A DNA stretch of 42,048 bases, from contig NZ_JAMQAW010000006.1 of NCBI RefSeq assembly GCF_023701525.1, positions 389,453 through 431,500 of the forward strand. The letters run 5' to 3'. Positions 7,785 through 17,210 of this stretch are shown one piece after another. A program made the translations under genes and the position numbers. This DNA is from Streptomyces albipurpureus (lineage in GTDB: Bacteria > Actinomycetota > Actinomycetes > Streptomycetales > Streptomycetaceae). Every line of letters begins with the position of its first letter. The first letter of the stretch is position 1. The notes below the pieces were generated by a model. That model was not told where the DNA came from, ran no database searches, and saw nothing but the letters and a program-made list of their open reading frames with translations.

Positions 7785-8678
7785 ATGCCTCCCGTATTCG
7801 CCCACGGCCGACTGCGCCTGTACCTGCTGAAGCTCCTGGACGAATCACCGCGCCACGGGTACGAGGTGATCCGCCTCCTGGAGGAACGCTTCCAGGGCCT
7901 GTACGCACCCTCCGCCGGAACGGTCTACCCCCGGCTGGCAAAACTGGAGGCCGAGGGCCTGGTCACCCACGCCACCGAGGGCGGCCGCAAGGTCTACTCG
8001 CTGACGGACGCCGGCCGTGCCGAACTGGCCGGACGCAGCGGCGAACTGGCCGATCTGGAGTTGGAGATCCGGGAATCCGTCTCCGAACTCGCCGCCGAGA
8101 TCCGCGACGACGTGCGCGGCGCGGCGGGCAAGCTACGCAATGAGATGCGGGCCGCGGCTTCCAGGACCCGGACCTCGGCCGGCGCCGAGAAGGAAGAGTG
8201 GGCCAAGGCCACCCACGAGTGGCAGGAACAGGCCCGCCGGGCCCGCGAGGACGCCCAACAGGCCCGCCGTCAGGCCAAGGAAGCCCATGAGAAGGCCCGG
8301 CACGAGGTCCAACGCATCGCCAAGCAGGTCCAGGACCAGGTGCAGGACCACTTCGCCCGCGGGGACTGGCCCAAGGGCGTACGAGAGGGCCTGTCCGAAC
8401 TGACCTCCCAGCTCAGCGTGTTGGCCCGGAGCGGGGCTCCCTCCTCGGTCAAGCCGGAGGCCCCCCAGGCTGACCTGGCGGACGATGACTGGCCCAAGGA
8501 CACTCCCTCAACGGGCGATCCCACCCGCGACCTGGAGCGGCTCCTCGATCGCTTCCGCGACGACATCCGCGACGCTGCCAGGGACCACGGCGTCACGGAG
8601 TCCCAACTGTCCGCCGCCCGCCGCCATCTCTCCACGGCTTCGGCCCATATCGTCGCGGCCCTCATCCAGGACAAGTAG
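7785..8678 (+). CDS. PadR-family transcriptional regulator with long coiled-coil extension
   Basis: A 297-residue protein; PadR proteins are usually 110-200 residues. Residues about 5-85 are the PadR winged helix (LRLYLLKLLDESPRHGYEVI, then SAGTVYPRLAKLEAEGLV and KVYSLTDAGR). Residues about 85-190 are a long, highly charged helical segment rich in Ala, Arg, Glu and Gln, probably a coiled coil. The C-terminal ~70 residues contain another helical region (LERLLDRFRDDIRDAARDHGV). The start follows the DUF4097 stop by one base. It probably represses the pair through the ATAT palindromes at 6725-6758. The ligand is unknown. Confidence 0.88.
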   Translation: MPPVFAHGRLRLYLLKLLDESPRHGYEVIRLLEERFQGLYAPSAGTVYPRLAKLEAEGLVTHATEGGRKVYSLTDAGRAELAGRSGELADLELEIRESVSELAAEIRDDVRGAAGKLRNEMRAAASRTRTSAGAEKEEWAKATHEWQEQARRAREDAQQARRQAKEAHEKARHEVQRIAKQVQDQVQDHFARGDWPKGVREGLSELTSQLSVLARSGAPSSVKPEAPQADLADDDWPKDTPSTGDPTRDLERLLDRFRDDIRDAARDHGVTESQLSAARRHLSTASAHIVAALIQDK

Positions 8679-8698
8679 TCCCGCTCGGAAGCCGAGGC

Positions 8699-8724
8699 GC
8701 CCCCGCGGGACTGCCGCTGGGGGC
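8699..8724 (+). terminator. Possible terminator after padR
   Basis: GCCCCCGCGG at 8699-8708 pairs with CCGC(T)GGGGGC at 8714-8724, leaving one bulged T and a 5-nt loop, 20 nt after the PadR stop. There is no U-tract, as usual in Streptomyces. The remaining bases to 8990 show no gene I can support. Confidence 0.5.
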
Positions 8725-8990
8725 CGCCCTCCTCAGGGCCTTCGCCGGCGTGGGGTCGCCTCGCGGCGGGATGGCCCCATCCCGTCCAACGCCCGCGGAC
8801 GTCCCCCGGGACCAGAGACCCCGGGCCGTCCCCGGGACCGGATGACCCGTAGGGGGCCGGGGCCCAGGTCCCCAGCCCCTCGGGCGCCCATAGCCCCGGC
8901 CAGGACAAGCGCTCTACGGGAGCCAGCCGACGTCCGCCGGGCGCCTGAGCACGCCCTACCCGACGAGAACAACCCGGGCAGAGGCCAGGG

Positions 8991-9060
8991 CATCAGGCAT
9001 CAGGCATCAGGCATCAGGCATCAGGCATCAGGCATCAGGCATCAGGCATCAGGCATCAGG
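8991..9060. repeat. Ten perfect tandem copies of CATCAGG
   Basis: Seventy bases consist of ten exact CATCAGG heptamers. The array overlaps the 3' end of the minus-strand oxidoreductase: its TGA stop (plus TCA at 9056-9058) is formed by the last repeat unit. Perfect identity suggests recent slippage expansion. Confidence 0.95.
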
Positions 9061-10021
9061 ATGGTGTCAGCACCACCTTCCCGAACACCCCGCCATCCGC
9101 CATCCGCTCAAACCCTTCGCGCGCCCGTTCCAACGGCAGCACCTCGTCGATCACCGGCCGCACCCCCGTCGCCGCACAGAAGTTCAGCAGGGCCTGGAGT
9201 TCGTCCCTGGACCCCATGGTGGAGCCGACGATCTTCAACTCCAGGAAGAAGACCCGGGTCAGCTCGGCGTGCGAGGGCCGGTCCCCGCTGGTGGCGCCCG
9301 AGATGACCAGGGTCCCTCCGGGGCGGAGCGATTTGATCGAGTGGGACCAGGTAGCCGCGCCGACGGTTTCCATGACCGCGTCCACTCGGTGCGGTAGCCG
9401 AGCGCCCGGTTCAAAGGCGTCTACCGCCCCTAGTTCGACGGCCCGAGCGCGTTTGGTTTCATCGCGGCTGGTGGCGTACATCCGTAGTCCCGCCGCCTTC
9501 CCGAGGACGATCGCGGCGGTGGCCACTCCCCCGCCGGCGCCCTGTACGAGGACCGAGTCACCGGGGCGTACCCCGGCGTTGGTGAAGAGCATCCGGTAGG
9601 CGGTGAGCCATGCCGTGGGGAGGCAGGCGGCCTGTTCGAAGGTGAGTTCCCTCGGCTTGGGCAGGACGTTCCAGGTGGGTACCGAGACCTGTTCGGCGAA
9701 GGTGCCCTGGTAGCGCTCGGTGAGGATGGAGCGAGGTTCGGTGGGGCCGACACCGTGCCCGGTCTGGCCGATGACGGAGTGGAGCACCACCTCGTTGCCC
9801 TCGGCGTCGATCCCGGCGGCGTCACAGCCGAGGATCATCGGCAGTCTGCCTTCAGGGAGACCAACGCCTCGTAGGGACCAGAGGTCATGGTGGTTGAGGG
9901 AGGCGGCCTTGACGGTGATGGTGGTCCAGCCGGGCCGGTCCTCAGGGGCCGGGCGCTCGCCCAGCTGGAGTCCGTCGAGGGGTTGATCCGGGTCGATTCG
10001 GGCGGCATAGGCGGCGAACAT
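9056..10021 (-). CDS. Zinc-type alcohol dehydrogenase / quinone oxidoreductase-like protein
   Basis: A 321-residue medium-chain dehydrogenase/reductase. It has the GroES-like N-terminal domain (VKAASLNHHDLWSLRGVGLP, then MILGCDAAGI), a Rossmann domain with the nucleotide-binding run VLVQGAGGGVATAAIVLGKA (about residues 150-170), and the family ending EGFERMADGGVFGKVVLT. The four structural-zinc cysteines are absent, so it is closer to the quinone-reductase-like branch and is probably an NAD(P)H-dependent oxidoreductase of unknown substrate. The ATG at 10021 is preceded by AAGG motifs; a GTG eight codons upstream is possible. Its stop codon lies inside the CATCAGG tandem repeat. Confidence 0.85.
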   Translation of the reverse strand: MFAAYAARIDPDQPLDGLQLGERPAPEDRPGWTTITVKAASLNHHDLWSLRGVGLPEGRLPMILGCDAAGIDAEGNEVVLHSVIGQTGHGVGPTEPRSILTERYQGTFAEQVSVPTWNVLPKPRELTFEQAACLPTAWLTAYRMLFTNAGVRPGDSVLVQGAGGGVATAAIVLGKAAGLRMYATSRDETKRARAVELGAVDAFEPGARLPHRVDAVMETVGAATWSHSIKSLRPGGTLVISGATSGDRPSHAELTRVFFLELKIVGSTMGSRDELQALLNFCAATGVRPVIDEVLPLERAREGFERMADGGVFGKVVLTPS

Positions 10022-10288
10022 GACCTTGACCTTAGGGCTGACCACCGGGCAGTGGAACCGCGTCCGGGTGTGACACGCGCCGCCCGCTCTCGGTGGCCGG
10101 TCGCGGTGCGGGACCCCTCACCCGGACACCACCGCGGCGCCCACGCCCACGCTTGCGCCGATCCGAGAGATCGAACCCACGGGGGCCACCCGTCCCCGCG
10201 AGGACCCGGGCCGAGTGGGTGGCAGCGCCCCTGGGGACACAGCCGCGGGCCCGGTATGCCCTGGGTCGTTATGCCCCTGAACAGCGGC

Positions 10289-10320
10289 AAGGGCCCCAAC
10301 CCCGGAGGGGCGGGGCCCTT
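10289..10320 (-). terminator. Terminator downstream of the malic enzyme gene
   Basis: AAGGGCCCC (10289-10297) and GGGGCCCTT (10312-10320) are perfect 9-bp arms around a 14-nt loop. The hairpin is 116 nt past the malic enzyme stop. The rest of the gap 10022-10435 shows no supportable gene. Confidence 0.7.
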
Positions 10321-10435
10321 GAGCCAGGGCTCCTGGTCGGGAGACCCGTTCAAGGTCGCCCGGTGGCACCGTGCGCGGAACGCTTCCTCCCGAGGGGTCG
10401 GCGTCCGTCCCACCAGTGCCGCGGTGGCACCGGCG

Positions 10436-11647
10436 TCACCGCCGGGCCACGCCCTCCGCCCGGGCGGCTGCCGCCACCGCGGCGGTGACCGCCGGCGCGA
10501 CGCGCTCATCGAACGGCGAGGGGATCACATAGTCGGCCGACAGCTCGTCTCCCACGACATCCGCGAGTGCGTTTGCCGCGGCGATCTTCATGCCCTCGGT
10601 GATGCGGGACGCCCGCACCTGGAGCGCGCCCGCGAAGATCCCGGGGAAGGCCAGCACATTGTTGATCTGGTTGGGAAAGTCGCTACGGCCGGTTGCCACC
10701 ACGGCCGCGTATTTGTGGGCGATGTCCGGGTGAACCTCGGGGGTCGGGTTGGCCATCGCGAACACGAACGCGCCCGGGGCCATCGACGCCACCGCTTCCT
10801 CCCGGATCGTGCCACCGGAGACTCCGATGAACACATTCGCTCCGGCGAGCGCGGACTCCAGGGTGCCGGTCAGACCGGCCCTGTTGGTGATCTCCGCAAG
10901 CTCCCGCTTGACCGGGTTGAGGTCGTCACGGTCCTTGCTGACGATGCCCTTGCGGTCCGCCACGGCCACATCGCCGAGGCCGGCCTCCAGCAGGAACTTG
11001 GCGATGGCCACACCGGCCGCGCCCGCGCCCGAGATCACCGCCCGCAGCTCACCGAGGCCCTGGCCGGTCAGTTTGGCCGCGTTGCGCAGGGCGGCGAGGG
11101 TGACCACCGCCGTGCCGTGCTGGTCGTCGTGGAAGACGGGAATGTCGAGCCGCTCCTGGAGCCTGCGCTCGATCTCGAAGCACCGGGGTGCCGAGATGTC
11201 CTCCAGATTCACCCCACCGAAGGAGGGGGCGAGTCGGACCACGGTCTCGATGATCTCGTCCGTGTCCTTGGTGTCGAGCGCGATCGGCACGGCGTCGACT
11301 CCGCCGAACTGCTTGAAGAGGATCGCCTTCCCCTCCATCACCGGGAGGGATGCCTCGGGGCCGATGTCACCGAGACCGAGCACCGCGGTGCCATCGGTCA
11401 CCACGGCGACGACCTGGGACTTCCAGGTGTAGTCATGGACGAGCTCGGGCTGCTCAGCGATGGCGGAGCACACCTTGGCCACGCCGGGGGTGTACGCGAG
11501 GGACAGGTCGTCCTTGTTCCGCACGGGGACGGTGGCCACGATGGCCATCTTCCCCCCGCGGTGCAAAGCGAAAGCCGGATCGAAGGGCTCCTCGGGAGCA
11601 CTCTCCGTACTGCTGTCGCTTCGAGGATTGACGATCTCCGCTGCCAT
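10436..11647 (-). CDS. NAD(P)-dependent malic enzyme (oxaloacetate-decarboxylating)
   Basis: A 403-residue bacterial short-form malic enzyme, converting malate to pyruvate plus CO2 with reduction of NAD(P). Motifs include LSLAYTPGVAKVC and VTDGTAVLGLGDIGP near the N-terminus. The metal and substrate site is VNLEDISAPRCFEIERRL followed by PVFHDDQHGTAVV. The nucleotide fold has VISGAGAAGVAIAKFLL, and FAMANPTPEVHP completes the signature. The start is the ATG at 11647 with AAGGGG upstream; a long open frame to 11881 is low-complexity and unlikely to be translated. It links the TCA cycle to pyruvate and NADPH supply. It is monocistronic, with a hairpin terminator 116 nt downstream. Confidence 0.93.
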   Translation of the reverse strand: MAAEIVNPRSDSSTESAPEEPFDPAFALHRGGKMAIVATVPVRNKDDLSLAYTPGVAKVCSAIAEQPELVHDYTWKSQVVAVVTDGTAVLGLGDIGPEASLPVMEGKAILFKQFGGVDAVPIALDTKDTDEIIETVVRLAPSFGGVNLEDISAPRCFEIERRLQERLDIPVFHDDQHGTAVVTLAALRNAAKLTGQGLGELRAVISGAGAAGVAIAKFLLEAGLGDVAVADRKGIVSKDRDDLNPVKRELAEITNRAGLTGTLESALAGANVFIGVSGGTIREEAVASMAPGAFVFAMANPTPEVHPDIAHKYAAVVATGRSDFPNQINNVLAFPGIFAGALQVRASRITEGMKIAAANALADVVGDELSADYVIPSPFDERVAPAVTAAVAAAARAEGVARR

Positions 11648-12178
11648 GGGTTGACCCCTTAATTTTTCATCAGTTGAGGGTTTCCACTCCTGGTTGAGGA
11701 GGGGCGGGCACCGCGTCCGCGCCCCGCCTCGGCGGTTGGCCCGCCGGGCAGGGTGAATACGCACGCGCGGGCGCGCCGCACACGCGCCCTGAGCCCCGGA
11801 TGAGGGGTGTAATCGTCCTTCATACCGGACGGAGGCCACTGACGACGAGTCCATATCCAGATTGGTGGCATGACTCATCACCGAAAATCAGGACACATGA
11901 GCCTTGCTCTGATATGTCCCTGCCACGAGGGGGTACGGGCCGCAGATCTTCCGGCTGAGAGGCGGCCATCCCGTGAATGGTCCGGTCACTGCTGTACCGG
12001 CCGAGGGGGAGGTCGGGGGTGTCCCGTTACCCGATTTTGACATGCGCGGCCCCCTGAATGGGCTATTCCGAGTGGCAAGATGCCGAAAACACACAAGGTC
12101 GCGACACTCGAAGACGAGTACACGACCGGTATACGAACAAGAAATGGCAGCTTTCTGACACGCCGGAGGACCCCGCTC
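11648..12178. promoter_or_regulatory. Divergent promoter region, malic enzyme / amino-acid ABC operon
   Basis: This 531-bp region has no supportable gene. It contains an imperfect inverted repeat, GGACACAT (11891-11898) and ATATGTCC (11912-11919), and a TTGACA hexamer at 12037-12042. A poor -10-like GCTATT at 12062-12067 follows at about 19-bp spacing and may drive the ABC operon. The start of the binding-protein gene is then 112 nt downstream. Confidence 0.4.
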
Positions 12179-13162
12179 ATGACCGCAAGCATCACGCGCA
12201 AGACGACCACCCCGAAGACCCGGAAGACCCTCAACTCCCGGATTCTCGCGGTAGGCGTTGTCGCGGTCGCCGGCTCCATGCTGCTGACCGCGTGCGGCGA
12301 CCAGACGAACAGCAGCAAGAAGACCGAAAGCACCGATTCGAGCTCTCAGGCCGGAGCCCCGCTCAAGGATCAGCTGCCCAAGGCGATCGCGGACAAGGGC
12401 AAGATCAAGGTCGGTTCGGACATCGCCTACCCGCCGGTCGAGTTCAAGGACAGCGCGGGCAAGACCGTCGGCATCGACCCGGACATCGCCGCTGCCCTGG
12501 GCAAGCAGCTCGGGGTCACGTTCGAGTTCGAGAACGGCACCTTCGACACCCTGATCACCGGTCTGCGCTCCAAGCGCTACGACCTTGCCATGTCGGCCAT
12601 GACCGACACCAAGGACCGCCAGGAGGGTGTCGACTCCGAGACCAAGAAGAAGGTCGGCGAGGGCGTTGACTTCGTCGACTACTTCACCGCCGGTGTCTCG
12701 ATCTACACCAAGAAGGGCGACGACAAGGGCATCGCGTCCTGGGCCGATCTCTGCGGCAAGAAGATCGCCGTCCAGCGCGGCACGGTCTCCGAGGACATGG
12801 CCAAGGCGGAGAACGCCAAGTGCGGCGCCAAGGGCAAGATCACCATTGAGGCGTTCGACAACGACCTGGAGGCCCAGACCCGGCTGCGCGCCGGTGGCGC
12901 CGACGCCGGCTCATCCGACTTCCCGGTGGCCGCGTACGCTGTGAAGACCTCGGGCGGCGGCAACGACTTCCAGATCGTGGGCGAGCAGGTCGAGGCGGCC
13001 CCGTACGGCATCGCCGTGGCCAAGGGCAACGACCAGCTCCGTGACGCCATCCAGAAGGCGCTGGACGCGATCATCAAGAACGGCGAGTACAAGAAGATCG
13101 TCGACAAGTGGGGTGTCTCCGCGGGCGCGGTGACCGAGGCCAAGATCAATGGTGGTACCTGA
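12179..13162 (+). CDS. Polar amino-acid (glutamate-type) ABC transporter, substrate-binding lipoprotein
   Basis: A 327-residue lipoprotein. A basic N-terminus is followed by a hydrophobic segment and a lipobox, LLTAC, with the lipidated Cys near residue 37. The mature part is a bacterial periplasmic-binding-protein family 3 domain: GKIKVGSDIAYPPVEFKDSAGK, IDPDIAAALGKQLGV, then FDTLITGLRSKRYDLAMSAMTDT and the C-terminal YKKIVDKWGV. It captures an amino acid, probably glutamate or a related polar one, outside the membrane. GGAGGA lies 8 nt before the ATG. The permease gene follows after 207 bp containing a large stem-loop, consistent with higher expression of the binding protein than of the membrane parts. 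Confidence 0.9.
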   Translation: MTASITRKTTTPKTRKTLNSRILAVGVVAVAGSMLLTACGDQTNSSKKTESTDSSSQAGAPLKDQLPKAIADKGKIKVGSDIAYPPVEFKDSAGKTVGIDPDIAAALGKQLGVTFEFENGTFDTLITGLRSKRYDLAMSAMTDTKDRQEGVDSETKKKVGEGVDFVDYFTAGVSIYTKKGDDKGIASWADLCGKKIAVQRGTVSEDMAKAENAKCGAKGKITIEAFDNDLEAQTRLRAGGADAGSSDFPVAAYAVKTSGGGNDFQIVGEQVEAAPYGIAVAKGNDQLRDAIQKALDAIIKNGEYKKIVDKWGVSAGAVTEAKINGGT

Positions 13163-13215
13163 CCGCACCGGGTATGCGTCCCCGGCCGGCGACCGACCCC
13201 CGGCCGGGGCCCCGT

Positions 13216-13308
13216 CGGGGTCGGGTACCAGGGCACTACAGCGGCACGCAGGCGAACGAGGGTACGCAGGTGCCCCACCGCCGCACCCTGCCCTGGTACC
13301 CGACCCCG
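13216..13308 (+). promoter_or_regulatory. Large intercistronic stem-loop between binding protein and permease
   Basis: Perfect 20-bp arms lie at 13216-13235 and 13289-13308 (core TCGGGTACCAGGGCA and its complement), separated by a 53-nt loop. The position suggests partial termination or mRNA stabilisation that gives excess binding protein over permease; this is inferred. Confidence 0.75.
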
Positions 13309-13369
13309 GCGGAGTACTGGACCCCCGATCAGGCCATGACCCGGCCGACTCGGCATTGAAAGGCTCCTT

Positions 13370-14304
13370 GTGACAGTCGACATCGAAAAGACTGGGCCGG
13401 ACGACACACCGCCACCACCGACCCAGCCGGAGGCCATCAAGGCCATCCCGGTCCGCCACTACGGCCGCTATGTGGCCGCGGTCGTCGCGATCGGGCTGTT
13501 CGCGCTGATCGTCTACGCCTTCTCCCAGGGCAAGATCAACTGGGGGGCCATCCCGGACTACTTCTTCGACGACCGCATCGTGGACGGCGCCTGGAAGACC
13601 CTGGTGCTCACGTTCTGGTCCATGGTGATCGGAATCGGCGGAGGCATCATCCTCGCGGTGATGCGGCTCTCCAAGAACCCCGTGACGTCGTCCATCGCCT
13701 GGTTCTACATCTGGTTCTTCCGCGGGACGCCCGTCCTGGTCCAGCTCTTCGTCTGGTTCAACCTGGGACTGGTCTTCGAGACCATCAACCTGGGCTTCTA
13801 CCAGGACGAGTGGTCGGACTTCATGACGCCGATGCTCACGGCGCTCCTCGGTCTGGGCCTCAACGAAGCCGCGTACATGGCGGAGATCTGCCGCGCGGGT
13901 CTGCTCTCGGTCGACGAGGGCCAGAGCGAGGCCTCGCACGCGCTCGGCATGAGCCAGGGGAAGACCCTGCGCCGGGTCGTCATCCCGCAGGCCATGCGGG
14001 TGATCGTGCCGCCCACGGGCAACGAAGTCATCAATATGCTCAAAACGACCTCCCTGGTGGCCGCGGTGCAGTTCACCGAGCTCTTCAGGCAGGCCCAGAA
14101 CATCGGCCAGTCCTCCGGAGCCCCGGTCGAGATGTACTTCCTGGCCGCCTCCTGGTACTTGGTGATGACCTCGATCCTCAGCGTGGGCCAGTACTACCTG
14201 GAGCGGCACTACGCGCGTGGCTCCAGCCGAAGTCTGCCGCCCACCCCGTTCCAGAAGATCAAGTCGACCGTGTTCTCGGTGCGCCGTCCGAAGGGAGTCA
14301 CCGC

Positions 14305-14308
<4 letters not shown>
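13370..14308 (+). CDS. Amino-acid ABC transporter permease
   Basis: A 312-residue HisM/GltK-type permease. A short hydrophilic N-terminus (rich in Pro and Asp) precedes several membrane segments (for example [18 protein letters not shown] and [21 protein letters not shown]). The family sequence [17 protein letters not shown] follows. The cytoplasmic EAA loop reads [24 protein letters not shown] and contacts the ATPase. The start is GTG at 13370 with AAAGG upstream. The stop overlaps the ATPase start (ATGA). Only one permease gene is present, so the channel is probably a homodimer. Confidence 0.92.
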
Positions 14309-15072
<764 letters not shown>

Positions 15073-15094
15073 CCCTGCGGAAGAGGGCGATACG

Positions 15095-15135
15095 GAAGAG
15101 GGCGGTACGGGCCGCTGCCCCGTACCGCCCTCTTC
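15095..15135 (+). terminator. Strong terminator of the amino-acid ABC operon
   Basis: Perfect 17-bp arms lie at 15095-15111 and 15119-15135 (core GAAGAGGGCGGTACGGG) with a 7-nt loop. A partial direct copy of the left arm lies just upstream. The gap to 15247 has nothing else I can support. Confidence 0.9.
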
Positions 15136-15247
15136 GACGTCGAGCGGCTGGTGACCCCGGCGCGACCAGGAGCCCCGACAGCCGCGCGCTCCCGCCGTCA
15201 TCAGGGAGCACGAGAGCGACCGGGATCGGGATCGCCACGGAGGTGGC

Positions 15248-16012
15248 TCACTTCAGCGCGAGTACAAGGGAGTCCGAGGGCGACGACCAGACGGTCCGGG
15301 CCTCGGCGAACCCCGCCGATACGAGGGTTTCGGCATGCCAGCGGGCCGAGGGGGTCTCGCCGTCGGCGTGCTCGCCGAAGAGGGCGAAGCGCTCGGCGAC
15401 CGGCCCGGCGAGTGCGGGGTCCTGAGCGGCCAGTGCCCACCACTCGGCCCAGTCCACGGCGCCGGCCTCCTTGGCCCGGGCCATCCGGGCATGGCGGTGG
15501 GCTCGTTCGGCGGCGCTGATCCTGGGGGTGGAGTTGTCGATCATGCGGTCGGCGTTGAGGAGGACGCCCCCGTCGCGGACGAGCCCGGCGAGCTGACCGT
15601 AGAGCGTGGCGAGCGGCCCGAGCCGGAGCCAGTGCAGGGCGGTCGCGGTCAGGACCGCGTCATAGGACTCATGGGGCAGTTTCGCCCGCCACTCGGGGTC
15701 GGCGATGTCGGCGGTGACCAGGGTGACGCGCCGGTCGGCCGCGAAGTGGCCCTCGGCGATCGCCAGCAGGGCGGGGTCGAGGTCCACCCCCGTGCTCGTC
15801 GCGTCCGGGAACCGGGTCAGGAGCCGGTCGGTGATCGTGCCCGTACCGCACGCCAGGTCCAGGACGCGTGGCGCGGGCCCCACGGTCGCCTCGACCATGT
15901 CGAGCATGACCCGCAGTCGCTCCTCGCGATCGGGCATGTACCACTCCTGCTGCCGGTCCCAGCTCCGCTGCCAGGCGCTCCAGTCGCCGCCCGCGCCCGT
16001 CACCGTCTCCAT
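15248..16012 (-). CDS. Class I SAM-dependent methyltransferase
   Basis: A 254-residue Rossmann-fold methyltransferase. Motif I is VLDLACGTGTITDRLL (near residue 50), followed by the acidic motif II in STGVDLDPALLAIA, motif III region VTADIADPEW, and motif IV YDAVLTATALHWL. The substrate is not evident. The start is the ATG at 16012, with GGAGG 8 nt upstream; the open frame extends further to 16054. It is transcribed alone, convergent with the ABC operon and divergent from the CGNR gene. Confidence 0.87.
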   Translation of the reverse strand: METVTGAGGDWSAWQRSWDRQQEWYMPDREERLRVMLDMVEATVGPAPRVLDLACGTGTITDRLLTRFPDATSTGVDLDPALLAIAEGHFAADRRVTLVTADIADPEWRAKLPHESYDAVLTATALHWLRLGPLATLYGQLAGLVRDGGVLLNADRMIDNSTPRISAAERAHRHARMARAKEAGAVDWAEWWALAAQDPALAGPVAERFALFGEHADGETPSARWHAETLVSAGFAEARTVWSSPSDSLVLALK

Positions 16013-16104
16013 CACGTAAACCTCCATCTCGTAATACCCTGAAACCGGCACCATCCATTACCTCCCGGCAGACCGACCCTAAACCGCCCCGGTAAGGACT
16101 ACAA

Positions 16105-16737
16105 GTGGAACTGGCCCATTACTCGGACTTCGCCGTGCGACTGGTCAACACCGAGGAGCCGGCTCGCAACAAGGACTCGCTCACCTCGGTGGAGGTGATC
16201 CGGGAGCTCTTCGGCGCCTCGGCCCAAGCCGCTCGGCGGGCGACCGACGCGGATGTGACCCGGTTCCGTTCGGTACGGGGTCGACTGCGGGCGGTCTTCA
16301 CGGCGGCGGACGCGGGCGATGAGGCCCAGGCGGTCGACCTGCTGAACTCACTGCTGCTGGAGTTCCCCGTCAGCCCGCAGATTTCCGGCCATGACTTCCG
16401 GGATGAGGACGGCCGGCCCAAGTGGCACATGCATCTCGCCGAGCACTCCTCGAACGCGACCGCGGGCTATGCGGCCATCGCGGCGATGGGACTGGCCGTC
16501 CATCTCACGGAGTACGGGGTGGATCGGCTCGGACTCTGCGAGGCGGCCCCCTGCCGCAACGCCTATCTGGACACCTCCACCAACCGCTCCCGCCGCTACT
16601 GCTCGGACCGGTGCGCCACCCGTGCCAATGTGGCCGCCTACCGCGCGCGCAAGCGGCTGGAGGGCGCCGAGCGATCCCCCAGCACCGGCCGTACGGCGGT
16701 CAGGGCCCAGGAGACCGCTCCGAGCATGGAGCGCTGA
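16105..16737 (+). CDS. CGNR zinc-finger / ABATE-domain protein
   Basis: A 210-residue protein. The N-terminal ABATE-like domain (about 1-150) begins MELAHYSDFAVRLVNTEEP, contains a conserved helix-rich region and binds an unknown ligand in the family. The C-terminal zinc finger, about residues 147-190, is LCEAAPCRNAYLDTSTNRSRRYCSDRCATRANV. It has the four spaced cysteines and the CGNR-type core (here CRNAYLD), typical of a stress or antibiotic-response regulator. The GTG start at 16105 follows a weak AAGG. The last 100 bases overlap the convergent sodX gene. Confidence 0.85.
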   Translation: MELAHYSDFAVRLVNTEEPARNKDSLTSVEVIRELFGASAQAARRATDADVTRFRSVRGRLRAVFTAADAGDEAQAVDLLNSLLLEFPVSPQISGHDFRDEDGRPKWHMHLAEHSSNATAGYAAIAAMGLAVHLTEYGVDRLGLCEAAPCRNAYLDTSTNRSRRYCSDRCATRANVAAYRARKRLEGAERSPSTGRTAVRAQETAPSMER

Positions 16738-17060
16738 TCCTCGCCACGGGGACGGTAGCGCCCGCGCACCCGCCCCAGCAGCAGCTCTGGCGGGACGGCC
16801 CCGAACACCCTGCTGTCCCCATCGGCGCCGGGGTTGTCCCCCAGCACCCACCAGCCGCCGTCCCGCCGCTCGGCGATCCTCTTCACGATGAGGAGATCCT
16901 GTTGGAGCGGATGACGAAGGACGGCGATGTCTCCGGGCCTCACCTGTGCGCCGTAGTGGACGAGTAGCTGATCCCCGGGTCTCAGGGTCGGATACATCGA
17001 GGGCCCGAACACCTCGGCGAACCCGAACGGAGCCGTCGGCTCCCGCCCCCGCTCAGTCAT
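16638..17060 (-). CDS. sodX: Nickel-type superoxide dismutase maturation protease
   Basis: A 140-residue S26-family signal-peptidase-like protease. The catalytic Ser is in GPSMYPTLRPGDQLLV and the Lys in LLIVKRIAER; GWWVLGDNPGADGDSR is the third family box. No membrane anchor is visible. It is divergent from sodN, whose product needs its N-terminal leader removed to expose the nickel-binding hook, and is the likely protease for that step. The start is the ATG at 17060 with GGAGG 7 nt upstream. The 3' end overlaps the convergent CGNR gene by 100 bp. Confidence 0.9.
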   Translation of the reverse strand: MTERGREPTAPFGFAEVFGPSMYPTLRPGDQLLVHYGAQVRPGDIAVLRHPLQQDLLIVKRIAERRDGGWWVLGDNPGADGDSRVFGAVPPELLLGRVRGRYRPRGEDQRSMLGAVSWALTAVRPVLGDRSAPSSRLRAR

Positions 17061-17210
17061 TCCGCCACCTCCGGGTACCAGGGTATGTTCCGCCACCAGT
17101 CCCATCTGACCCCGGACTTTCGTCCTAAGCCCTAGGGGGCACTCGCGAAATCGGCTCTCTCACGGAGTAATGTCCCACCTGAGAAGACGATCACGAGGAA
17201 GGACGGCTCC
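17061..17210. promoter_or_regulatory. Divergent sodX/sodN promoter region
   Basis: A 150-bp gap must hold both promoters. AGGAAGG precedes the sodN ATG. No TTGCAA-type Nur box was seen, which fits the known pattern in S. coelicolor, where Nur acts on sodN only indirectly. Confidence 0.45.

Noticed and set aside
6794..7786. A 330-residue minus-strand open frame
   Set aside because: Antisense to the DUF4097 gene, which has clear repeated motifs in its own frame.
8991..9060. CRISPR-like repeat array
   Set aside because: Units are contiguous without spacers; simple tandem repeat.
9887..11662. A 591-residue plus-strand open frame opposite the malic enzyme
   Set aside because: Shadow of the malic enzyme and oxidoreductase genes; no motif.
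12911..14209. A 432-residue minus-strand open frame
   Set aside because: Antisense shadow of the binding-protein and permease genes.
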